Assembly: GCA_002401565.1 (NCBI GenBank)
Contig: NVTL01000039.1
Location: 1,391-9,005 of the forward strand
Reading direction: 5' to 3'
Length of the DNA stretch: 7,615 nucleotides
Origin: Rhodospirillaceae bacterium
GTDB lineage: Bacteria > Pseudomonadota > Alphaproteobacteria > Rhodospirillales > Magnetovibrionaceae
In this document: one piece after another, positions 1 to 5,360 of the stretch
Numbering within the stretch: position 1 is the first letter of the stretch
Layout: every line of letters starts with the position of its first letter
Position numbers and translations under genes: made by a program
The notes under the pieces: generated by a model
Told to the model about the DNA's origin: nothing
What the model saw: only the letters and a program-made list of their open reading frames with translations
Database searches by the model: none

Positions 1-168
1 AAGGCTTGTGAAGGATTTCTAAAGATTTCTCCTCCATTATTAGGTGTCGTGCGCAGAGATCCAAAAGTGCGCGAAACCATTAAGGCCCAAGTGCCTCTGT
101 TGACGCGCTATCCCGATACGGAAGCCGCCAAAGATGTAAAAAACATCGTACAGAAGCTTATGAAATAG
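1..168 (+). CDS. flhG: MinD/ParA-family ATPase, FlhG/FleN-like, 3' end only
   Basis: Reading frame 1 is open from the window edge to a TAG at 166-168 and gives the last 55 residues of a protein; the start lies outside the window. The visible part contains LLGVVRRDPKVRE, then VPLLTRYPDTEAAKDV and a Lys-rich helix. This matches the C-terminal pattern of MinD/ParA-family flagellar ATPases (a Gly-x-(V/I)-x-x-Asp-Pro segment followed by 'P-L-L-x-x-(Y/H)-P' and an Ala-rich helix). FlhG/FleN proteins bind ATP, act at the inner membrane with the SRP-like GTPase FlhF, and control flagellar number and position. The nucleotide-binding motifs are upstream and cannot be checked. The downstream flagellar genes favour FlhG over a cell-division MinD or a plasmid ParA. 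The next gene starts 61 bp later with no terminator between, so the two are probably co-transcribed. Confidence 0.7.
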   Translation, partial: KACEGFLKISPPLLGVVRRDPKVRETIKAQVPLLTRYPDTEAAKDVKNIVQKLMK

Positions 169-229
169 GGCCATAAGACCGGGCTTGAGCACGGAAATTT
201 TAAGATAACTGCTCAAGGAGAACTGTTCG

Positions 230-1885
230 ATGTCGACCGTTCATTCATCACCCCCACCAACGTCACCCCCCGTGACGAACACTCAAGGTTTGTCTACGGC
301 CATCGTTGTCAAATCGACGCCGTCCCTGCAAGCCGCACTTCAAGACCAAACCGTGAAAGCCACGGTGACCTCAACACCTGCCGCAAATCAAGTGCAGGTG
401 CAAACCGCTTTTGGCCCCATCACGCTGCAATCGAGCATGACGCTGGCCAAGGGTTCAACATTAACCATGGTGCTGACCAACCTGTCGCCGCCTATTTTTC
501 AAATTGGCGCGGTTGATGGCAAAGCTGTTCCCGGTGCGTTAACGCAAACCCAAGCCAAAGCCGCTGGTTTGCCTTCGCCATCACCGGCCTTACAAAATGC
601 ATCCCAGCCTTTGCAAACAGGCACAAAGCTCAGTGCCGTATTGTTGCGTCCGGCAACTTTGACGGTGGCGGCACAGGCGCCAACGGCCCCACAAATGCAA
701 GTTGCCGCTCCCCAAACAAGCGCCCCTGTTCAGGCGGCTTTACAGCCCCAAGGACAAGCAACTCAAGCTCAGTCTTCCACCACATCAACACCACAGGCCT
801 CGCCCGCCGGAGCCCCGCAAACACAGCCTGCGTCCGCATCTCAGTCGGCTCAAGCGACTGCGGCGACCAGCACTGTCGTTGGTGGCAAATCCGTTCAAGG
901 CGCGATTGTCACAACTTTGCCCAGTGGCACCCGGTTTACGGTCACACTTGTGCGCATTGAAACGCCCGGTTCAGTCCTCAATCCACAGCCCACCGCCGCA
1001 CCCAAATCGATCGCCCAAGGCCAATCTGTGACAGGCACGGTGATTGGGCGCACGCCACAGGGCCAACCGATTGTGCAAACTCCCAATGCGACGGTCAGCC
1101 TCAACACTCAGTCTGCGTTGGCCAATGGCAGCAAAGTTACTTTGCGGTTTGAAACACCTCCCACCGTGGCGGAACCCAGCACCGCCGCCCAACGTTTAGG
1201 GCGTGCCGGAATGGGCATGGGGATGGTCAACGCCAAAGGTTGGGACGATTTGAGCGAAGCGTTTAAAACCCTGATCGGGGCTGATCCGGCTCGTTTTCAA
1301 AGCGTTGCCCAAAACACCCCGCCCCAACCGGGACCAAAGCTGAACAATCAAATGCTGTTTTTCCTCAATGCCTTAAAAGGTGGCGATGTTAAAAATTTAT
1401 TCGGTGATACCGCGCACCGCATTTTGACCAAAGAACGCCCGGCTTTGATGACCCGGCTGGGTGCTGATTTTCAAACCATGGCGGCGATGTCTGATGAGCC
1501 CCAGTCGGGCGATTGGAAATTGTCTTTAATTCCCCTGTGGAACGGCGAACGGTTAGACCAAATTCGTTTTTATCATCGCGGCAAAAATGAAGATGACGAA
1601 GAAAACGGTGACGAAGAAGGCACCCGTTTTGTTTTGGATATTGAACTCAGCAATTTAGGCCGTTTGCAAATTGATGGTTTGTTGTCCGCCACAAAAACCC
1701 GTCTGGATTTGATTTTAAGGACCGAGACTCCTTTGCCCGAAGACATGCGCATAGACATTGGCAAAATTGCCCAAACCGCCGAAGACCTTTTAGGACTGTC
1801 GGCATCCGTATCGTTTCAAGCCCGGCCCGAAGACTTTGTCGAATTTCCCCCCAACGCGCCCCCCCAACAAGGACTTTTTGCATGA
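230..1885 (+). CDS. FliK-like flagellar hook-length control protein
   Basis: A 551-residue protein with an ATG at 230 preceded by AAGGAG (215-220) at 9-bp spacing, so the start is well supported. Residues 1-320 are rich in Pro, Ala, Gln, Ser and Thr and lack Cys, like the flexible ruler part of FliK. Two similar blocks of about 45 residues (41-85 and 266-310) are embedded in it. After a folded-looking stretch (335-425), residues 428-532 resemble the FliK C-terminal domain: a beta-rich region, an acidic insert KNEDDEENGDEEG (452-464), then the core LDIELSNLGRLQIDGLL (469-485) comparable to the 'L-P-x-L-G-x-(V/L)-x-(V/I)' signature, and a final helix-strand ending SASVSFQ. FliK is secreted, measures hook length and switches export from hook to filament substrates by contacting FlhB. 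True hook-length fliK genes often sit with flgD/flgE, so this could be a second FliK-like protein. No gene symbol is assigned for that reason. Confidence 0.62.
   Translation: MSTVHSSPPPTSPPVTNTQGLSTAIVVKSTPSLQAALQDQTVKATVTSTPAANQVQVQTAFGPITLQSSMTLAKGSTLTMVLTNLSPPIFQIGAVDGKAVPGALTQTQAKAAGLPSPSPALQNASQPLQTGTKLSAVLLRPATLTVAAQAPTAPQMQVAAPQTSAPVQAALQPQGQATQAQSSTTSTPQASPAGAPQTQPASASQSAQATAATSTVVGGKSVQGAIVTTLPSGTRFTVTLVRIETPGSVLNPQPTAAPKSIAQGQSVTGTVIGRTPQGQPIVQTPNATVSLNTQSALANGSKVTLRFETPPTVAEPSTAAQRLGRAGMGMGMVNAKGWDDLSEAFKTLIGADPARFQSVAQNTPPQPGPKLNNQMLFFLNALKGGDVKNLFGDTAHRILTKERPALMTRLGADFQTMAAMSDEPQSGDWKLSLIPLWNGERLDQIRFYHRGKNEDDEENGDEEGTRFVLDIELSNLGRLQIDGLLSATKTRLDLILRTETPLPEDMRIDIGKIAQTAEDLLGLSASVSFQARPEDFVEFPPNAPPQQGLFA
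350..1159 (+). repeat. Diverged internal protein repeat in the FliK-like gene (350-484 and 1025-1159)
   Basis: The blocks encoded at 350-484 (residues 41-85) and 1025-1159 (residues 266-310) share a pattern: V-x-(A/G)-T-V, then a V/I-V-Q-T strand, then L-x-x-x-x-x-L-A-(K/N)-G-S-x-(L/V)-T-(L/M). Both look like small beta modules ending in a Gly-Ser turn. Shorter related strands may lie at residues 129-145 and 219-246. The similarity is visible at protein level; I did not see a DNA-level repeat, which implies an old duplication. Confidence 0.5.
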
Positions 1886-1902
1886 AAAACATCAGCTCAT
1901 GA
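1882..1902 (+). promoter_or_regulatory. Six-codon ORF linking two genes by double ATGA overlaps
   Basis: The FliK-like gene ends in TGA at 1883-1885, inside the ATGA at 1882-1885. The ATG at 1882 has an AAGGA (1869-1873) 8 bp before it, which is a good ribosome binding site, but it encodes only MKNISS before TGA at 1900-1902. That stop is itself inside a second ATGA (1899-1902), whose ATG opens the next gene in its own frame. The layout suggests ribosomes end, restart, end and restart again (translational coupling), because the start at 1899 has no Shine-Dalgarno sequence of its own at normal distance. A sequencing or assembly indel that split a slightly longer N-terminus is an alternative. 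Confidence 0.35.
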
Positions 1903-2288
1903 ATATGATGGAACGCCGCGCGGTGTTACAGGTCACCGACAACCCGGACAGATCCTTGGATTATGTTGTGACGTTGGCCGGGAAACTGCCGGCGTGCAAT
2001 CACGCCCAAAGCATCATGTTGCGGTATATTCCAGATCGAAAAATTCTTGATGCCGCCGCTTTTGCAAAATATTTAGAGGCCGTGGGCAAAGCCAAGTGGG
2101 ACAGCCCCGAAGATCTGGCCGTGACCGTGCTGACCGATGTGAACAATGAAATCATTGGGCGGTGGATGCAAATTTCGCTCAGCACCCCCGATGAACACAG
2201 CCCAATCACCACCCATGGCGTGGTGTTGGAAGACCGCCAACCGGGTTGGGATAATCCTTCGCTGATGGGGCGTTTAGAGCGTATTTAG
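1899..2288 (+). CDS. Small QueF-like tunnelling-fold protein in a flagellar operon
   Basis: The frame gives 129 residues from the ATG at 1899 to TAG at 2286-2288. A longer reading from a TTG at 1836 would lie inside the previous gene and has no supporting site, so I prefer 1899, coupled to the upstream stop; ATGs at 1905 and 1908 are also possible. The sequence recalls QueF (NADPH-dependent 7-cyano-7-deazaguanine reductase): an N-P-D...DYVVTL strand, RYIPDRKILD (42-51), the helix AAAFAKYLEAV and PEDLAVTVLTDV (70-81), in the same order as QueF's Y-(I/V)-P-D-x-K, S-K-S-L-K-x-Y-L and H-E-D segments. Cys33 falls near the QueF nucleophile, but the T-G-Q-P-D-F loop that follows it in QueF, with the catalytic Asp, is missing and the stretch is about five residues shorter. 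A reductase role is therefore doubtful. The Glu of P-E-D is kept. The C-terminus (VLEDRQPGWDNPSLMGRL) is not part of classical QueF as I recall it. Function unknown; its position suggests a link to motility, but that is inference. Confidence 0.6.
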   Translation: MNMMERRAVLQVTDNPDRSLDYVVTLAGKLPACNHAQSIMLRYIPDRKILDAAAFAKYLEAVGKAKWDSPEDLAVTVLTDVNNEIIGRWMQISLSTPDEHSPITTHGVVLEDRQPGWDNPSLMGRLERI

Positions 2289-2318
2289 ACGAACGTATTT
2301 AGGACGAGCGTATTTAGG
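2280..2318. repeat. Three short direct repeats spanning the convergent gene ends
   Basis: CGTATTTAG occurs at 2280-2288, 2294-2302 and 2309-2317, with periods of 14 and 15 bp and related spacers (ACGA shared). The first copy contains the TAG of the QueF-like gene and the third contains the TAA of fliJ on the other strand, so the repeat unit supplies stop codons in both directions. It does not form an evident hairpin. Confidence 0.7.
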
Positions 2319-2751
2319 CTGACTTAACTTTTTTATTTCTGCGGCGAAATTGATTGCTGGCGATTTCGTCCATCATCACTTGTTCTTTGCGGGCTTCTTC
2401 TTGTTCATGCCGCAGTTGACGGGCTTTTTCGACTGTTTCGTATTTTTTAAGTTCTGCGTAAGATTCTGATAATTCATCACGAGCATAACTGATGACGGTA
2501 TCCATTTGAAGTATGGAATCTTTTAAATTGTCGCGACGCTGGCTGACAATTTCATTATAGGCCGGAAACGTAAGCCCCGCGCCTGTTGGGTCGGCAGCAG
2601 CAGCGGCTTGTTCCAAAATATGGGATTCGTTCAAACCATTAAGCTGATCTTCTAATTCTGCCTGAAGACGCGACAGCTCACCAACTTTGCGCTGTTTTTC
2701 ATCCACATTCCACTCATGCAGGCGGATTAAACTTTTCATATTCGCAGCCAC
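2314..2751 (-). CDS. fliJ: Flagellar export chaperone/ATPase-stalk protein FliJ
   Basis: 145 residues, the usual FliJ length. The protein is almost wholly charged, helical and heptad-like (ELSRLQAELEDQLNGL; DELSESYAELKKYETVEKAR), with a short break around residues 53-65 (DPTGAGLTFPAY), and ends in a basic tail (RRRNKKVKSA). This two-helix antiparallel coiled coil is typical of FliJ, which sits in the FliI hexamer like the gamma subunit of F1-ATPase and helps FlhA couple to the proton gradient. The start is GTG (2749-2751) preceded on the minus strand by AAGAGGG about 8 bp upstream. An ATG at 2737-2739 would give MKSLIRLHEW, a more FliJ-like N-terminus, but has no clear ribosome site. It begins 18 bp after the fliI stop, so the two form an operon. 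Sequence identity among FliJ proteins is low; the call rests on coiled-coil form, length and the fliI neighbour. Confidence 0.88.
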   Translation of the reverse strand: MAANMKSLIRLHEWNVDEKQRKVGELSRLQAELEDQLNGLNESHILEQAAAAADPTGAGLTFPAYNEIVSQRRDNLKDSILQMDTVISYARDELSESYAELKKYETVEKARQLRHEQEEARKEQVMMDEIASNQFRRRNKKVKSA

Positions 2752-2769
2752 GTTATAAGCCCTCTTAAT

Positions 2770-4344
2770 TTATGAATTTTGCGATGGATCGTTTCCACCG
2801 GTCGTCATTGATTGCGGCATCTGAGGCATCATGCCTCCTCCACCTAGTCCCGGTGCCAAACCACCTTGCGCGGCGGGTGCCGCAGGCGCTTGAGCCGGAT
2901 TGATCTGGCCGATATTCACTTGCGCGGGCGGACCCGGTTGCTGACCTGGTTGCTGACCCGGTTGAGTAATGGGCATCCCCACCGGCTGTTGCCCGGCCAC
3001 GCCCGTCTCGGCTGCGGGTGTGTCATTTAAAATCTCAGCCAGTTTTGCGTAACAATCGTCCAAGCTTGTAAACTCAGACTTAACTTGCGCCAAAAAAGTT
3101 TCGATGGGCTTAAAATAATGAATGGCCGCATCAACTTCCGGATCGGTGCCCGCACGGTACGCGCCCAACCGGATCAATTCCGCCATGTCGTCATAGGTCG
3201 AAAGATAGCGCCGGGCCCGCATAACCAACGCGTTTTGTTCAGCCGTATTGCAATCGGGCATGGTTCTGGAAATACTTTTGACCACGTTGACCGCCGGGAA
3301 CCGTCCACGTTCAGCAATCGCGCGGTCCAACACCACGTGACCATCCAAAATACCCCGCACCGCATCTGAAATCGGCTCATTGTGATCATCGCCTTCAACC
3401 AGCACGGTGAACAACCCGGTGATTGATCCTTGACCTTCTTGGCCCGGACCCGCGCGTTCCAAAAGGCGCGGCAATTCGGCAAAAACGGATGGAGTATAGC
3501 CTTTTGATGCCGGGGGTTCACCCACCGACAGAGAAATTTCGCGTTGCGCCATGGCAAAACGAGTAACACTGTCCATCAAACACAAAACATCATTTTTTTG
3601 ATCGCGGAAATATTCGGCAACCGCCAAGGTCGCATAGGCGGCTTGACGACGCACCAAGGGGGCTTCGTTTGAGGTGGCGACAATCACCACGGACCGCGCC
3701 AGACCGTCTTCACCCAAATCGTCTTCGATAAATTCTCTAGCTTCGCGCCCACGTTCGCCAATCAGGCCAATGACGCTCACCTGAGCATCCGTATGGCGGG
3801 CCATCATCGACAGCAATGTTGATTTACCAACACCTGATCCCGCAAAAATACCCATACGTTGACCGCGACAACAGGTCAAAAACGTATTCATCACCCGCAC
3901 GCCCAAATCAATTTTGCCGCCAACGCGTTGACGGGTGTGGGCCGGCGGAGGATCATTTTGAATGGGATAACCACGTTTGCCAATCGGCAAAGGGCCTTTG
4001 CCATCAATCGGTTCGCCAAAGGCATTGATCACACGGCCCAACCAGCCATCGTTGGGATACAACACGGGTTCGGTCACGCCGACTTCGACACGGCTGCCCA
4101 AACTTACGCCTTCCAACGGACCAAACGGCATCAGCAACGCGCGGTCTTCGCGAAAACCCACGACTTCGCACGCGATGCGCCGTTTGTCGCGGCGAATAAT
4201 ATCACAATGATCGCCAATCGAAAAAACGCCTTCGACCCCCGACACTTCCACCAACAAACCAACAACGGCCGCCACCTGCCCAAAGATTTCAAAATCTGGC
4301 AGACGTTCAACTTCGTTGATGATGTTATCGATGAAAATAGCCAC
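2770..4344 (-). CDS. fliI: Flagellum-specific export ATPase FliI, with long C-terminal tail
   Basis: 524 residues. An N-terminal beta barrel (about 18-92) is followed by the ATPase core: Walker A GSGVGKST (169-176), the [10 protein letters not shown] segment with the catalytic Glu region (196-205), Walker B around [16 protein letters not shown] (254-269), the type III ATPase signature [20 protein letters not shown] (277-296), and a C-terminal helical domain with [19 protein letters not shown] (390-408). These mark FliI rather than an F1 beta subunit. FliI forms a hexamer with FliJ and FliH under the export gate and hydrolyses ATP to prime substrate export. The core ends near residue 440, the usual FliI length; residues 443-524 are an extra Gln/Pro/Gly/Ala/Met-rich tail. 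The start is GTG (4342-4344) with AAGAGA about 7 bp before it; the N-terminus aligns with the family. It faces away from ctrA and is likely CtrA-controlled from the shared upstream region. Confidence 0.96.
   Translation of the reverse strand: MAIFIDNIINEVERLPDFEIFGQVAAVVGLLVEVSGVEGVFSIGDHCDIIRRDKRRIACEVVGFREDRALLMPFGPLEGVSLGSRVEVGVTEPVLYPNDGWLGRVINAFGEPIDGKGPLPIGKRGYPIQNDPPPAHTRQRVGGKIDLGVRVMNTFLTCCRGQRMGIFAGSGVGKSTLLSMMARHTDAQVSVIGLIGERGREAREFIEDDLGEDGLARSVVIVATSNEAPLVRRQAAYATLAVAEYFRDQKNDVLCLMDSVTRFAMAQREISLSVGEPPASKGYTPSVFAELPRLLERAGPGQEGQGSITGLFTVLVEGDDHNEPISDAVRGILDGHVVLDRAIAERGRFPAVNVVKSISRTMPDCNTAEQNALVMRARRYLSTYDDMAELIRLGAYRAGTDPEVDAAIHYFKPIETFLAQVKSEFTSLDDCYAKLAEILNDTPAAETGVAGQQPVGMPITQPGQQPGQQPGPPAQVNIGQINPAQAPAAPAAQGGLAPGLGGGGMMPQMPQSMTTGGNDPSQNS
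2931..2966 (-). repeat. 12-bp tandem repeat in the fliI tail
   Basis: Three units of GACCYGGTTG plus two bases start at 2931, 2943 and 2955 (plus-strand reading). They encode a Q-P-G-Q repeat (residues about 461-471 of FliI). A 12-bp unit keeps the frame, so copy number can change without breaking the gene. Confidence 0.75.
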
Positions 4345-4407
4345 TGGGTATCTCTTGCGTCTGGTGTCTTTTAAATCTGGAGCAAAAATCCGAATTTTTT
4401 GCCATGC

Positions 4408-4412
4408 GAATC
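4408..4412. promoter_or_regulatory. GANTC (CcrM-type) site in the fliI leader
   Basis: GAATC fits the GANTC methylation motif of the alphaproteobacterial methylase CcrM. It lies downstream of the predicted fliI start site, in the untranslated leader. One site can arise by chance; listed because a second one lies in the ctrA promoter zone. Confidence 0.35.
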
Positions 4413-4438
4413 GGACGGCGTTTTAAAAAAACATGTTC

Positions 4439-4454
4439 GAATACGCGCGTATTC
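4439..4454. promoter_or_regulatory. 16-bp perfect palindrome, operator candidate for fliIJ
   Basis: GAATACGCGCGTATTC is its own reverse complement with no mismatch and does not extend further. It starts 3 bp downstream of the predicted fliI -10 box and covers the expected transcription start. That is the position of a classical repressor operator. No known regulator of this site is recognised. Confidence 0.5.
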
Positions 4455-4457
4455 TTC

Positions 4458-4490
4458 ATTATACACCCTTATCCTTTAAGGCATGGTAAA
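4458..4490 (-). promoter_or_regulatory. Predicted CtrA-dependent fliIJ promoter
   Basis: On the minus strand a perfect TATAAT lies at 4458-4463. No sigma70 -35 box is found at normal spacing. Instead TTTACCATGCCTTAA (4476-4490) reads TTTA-N7-TTAA, one base from the CtrA consensus TTAA-N7-TTAA, ending 12 bp before the -10. A CtrA box replacing the -35 is the arrangement known for CtrA-activated flagellar promoters in Caulobacter. The expected start near 4451 gives a leader of about 107 bases before the fliI GTG. Confidence 0.55.
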
Positions 4491-4503
4491 CTAATTCAAG
4501 GCG

Positions 4504-4518
4504 TTAACTAAGGTTAAC
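4504..4518. promoter_or_regulatory. Paired TTAAC site, possible CtrA binding
   Basis: TTAAC occurs twice in TTAACTAAGGTTAAC. The two TTAA are separated by 6 bp, one short of the CtrA N7 consensus, so binding is uncertain. The site lies midway between the predicted fliI and ctrA promoters. Confidence 0.35.
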
Positions 4519-4550
4519 AGGGTCTTTTTTGCCACCAATGCTTGGGGGCC

Positions 4551-4579
4551 TTGATTGATGGCTCTACTACATTTATGGT
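4551..4579 (+). promoter_or_regulatory. Possible ctrA promoter
   Basis: TTGATT (4551-4556) and TATGGT (4574-4579) are 17 bp apart, each with four of six matches to the sigma70 consensus. The -10 overlaps the first of two TATGGTTAA repeats, so CtrA bound there could block it. The expected start near 4586 leaves a leader of about 55 bases. Other starts in this AT-rich region are possible. Confidence 0.3.
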
Positions 4580-4599
4580 TAACGCGAATCTATGGTTAA
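4574..4599. promoter_or_regulatory. Two TATGGTTAA repeats flanking a GANTC site, upstream of ctrA
   Basis: TATGGTTAA is repeated at 4574-4582 and 4591-4599, 17 bp apart. Each is a TTAACCAT-type half-site on the minus strand, a form often associated with CtrA-bound promoters. GAATC (4586-4590) lies between them and fits GANTC. In Caulobacter the ctrA P1 promoter is controlled by GANTC methylation state and by CtrA itself; the arrangement here suggests comparable control, by inference. Confidence 0.45.
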
Positions 4600-4640
4600 T
4601 ACAGAGTTTACACAGAATTTTCAGAGGGAGACATAGTCTC

Positions 4641-5324
4641 ATGCGCGTTCTTCTGGTCGAAGACGATCCGGCAATGGCTCAAAGCCTTGAGCTGATGTTG
4701 AAGGCAGCCTCTATGGTCGTCGACAAAACCGATCTGGGCGAAGATGGTCTGGAAATCGGCAAATTATACGATTACGACATCATCATTTTGGACCTGATGT
4801 TACCCGACATGAGCGGGCTGGAGGTTTTACGCCGGCTGAGAGATTCCCGTGTCGAAACTCCTGTGCTTATCCTTTCCGGCCAAACCGAGTCCGAGATGAA
4901 AGTCAAAGGATTGGGCAGTGGCGCCGATGATTATCTGACCAAGCCCTTTAACAAAGACGAATTGATGGCGCGCATTCAAGCCATTGTCCGGCGCAGCCAG
5001 GGTCACAGCCAGTCCATCATTACGACCGGAAAATTGGCGGTTAATCTGGACAGTTCCATGGTTGAAGTCGAAGGACGCCCGGTTCACTTAACGGGCAAAG
5101 AATACGGCATATTGGAATTGTTGAGCCTGCGCAAAGGCACCACGCTGACGAAAGAGATGTTTTTAAATCATCTTTATGGCGGCATGGATGAGCCTGAGCT
5201 GAAAATCATTGACGTGTTTATTTGCAAACTGCGCAAAAAATTGTCCGATGCAGCAGATGGTGACAATTATATTGAGACCGTTTGGGGCCGTGGTTATGTG
5301 TTGCGCGACCCGTCCGAACATTAA
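4641..5324 (+). CDS. ctrA: Cell-cycle/motility master response regulator CtrA
   Basis: 227 residues, close to the 231 of Caulobacter CtrA. An N-terminal receiver domain (1-118) has the acidic pair E8-D9, the phospho-acceptor D51 in [18 protein letters not shown]79 in LILSG and K101 in TKPF. An OmpR-type winged-helix DNA-binding domain follows (about 127-223), with [44 protein letters not shown] and VWGRGYVL. The tyrosine/glycine pattern of LYGGMDEPE...[11 protein letters not shown] is CtrA-specific among OmpR-family regulators. CtrA-P binds TTAA-N7-TTAA sites and controls flagellar, chemotaxis and, in some lineages, cell-cycle genes. I chose the ATG at 4641 because GAGGGAG (4624-4630) precedes it and MRVLLVEDD is the family start; the frame is open further upstream but that part is unrelated. 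The C-terminus is ...DPSEH and lacks the Ala-Ala ending that directs ClpXP degradation in Caulobacter. It converges on cheR with a 36-bp gap and no visible terminator. Confidence 0.95.
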   Translation: MRVLLVEDDPAMAQSLELMLKAASMVVDKTDLGEDGLEIGKLYDYDIIILDLMLPDMSGLEVLRRLRDSRVETPVLILSGQTESEMKVKGLGSGADDYLTKPFNKDELMARIQAIVRRSQGHSQSIITTGKLAVNLDSSMVEVEGRPVHLTGKEYGILELLSLRKGTTLTKEMFLNHLYGGMDEPELKIIDVFICKLRKKLSDAADGDNYIETVWGRGYVLRDPSEH

Positions 5325-5360
5325 GGCGGCTAAAACCTACAATCTTCATCAATATATAAA

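Noticed and set aside
702..1031. 109-codon plus-strand frame rich in Pro, Arg and Leu
   Set aside because: It is an alternative frame of the low-complexity Pro/Gln-rich region of the FliK-like gene, with no ribosome site or recognisable domain.
1836..1898. TTG-initiated extension of the QueF-like gene back into the FliK-like gene
   Set aside because: The start is a TTG within another gene, no ribosome site precedes it, and the added residues look like an out-of-frame reading of the Pro-rich end. The ATG at 1899 sits at an ATGA junction.
3859..4374. 171-codon open frame on the plus strand
   Set aside because: It is wholly antisense to the strongly conserved 5' part of fliI and its composition is that of a reverse reading of that gene.
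4607..4615. TTTACACAG as a possible DnaA box upstream of ctrA
   Set aside because: It has two or more mismatches to TTATCCACA and there is no cluster of further boxes.
4607..4635. TTTACA with GACATA as a second ctrA promoter
   Set aside because: The -10 would overlap the ribosome binding site and leave almost no leader before the ATG at 4641.
4542..4640. 33-residue N-terminal extension of CtrA
   Set aside because: It covers the promoter-like repeats, has no similarity to a receiver domain, and the ATG at 4641 has GAGGGAG at a suitable distance and the family N-terminus.
5325..5360. Terminator between convergent ctrA and cheR
   Set aside because: The 36-bp gap is AT-rich but shows no GC-rich inverted repeat followed by a T-run in either direction.
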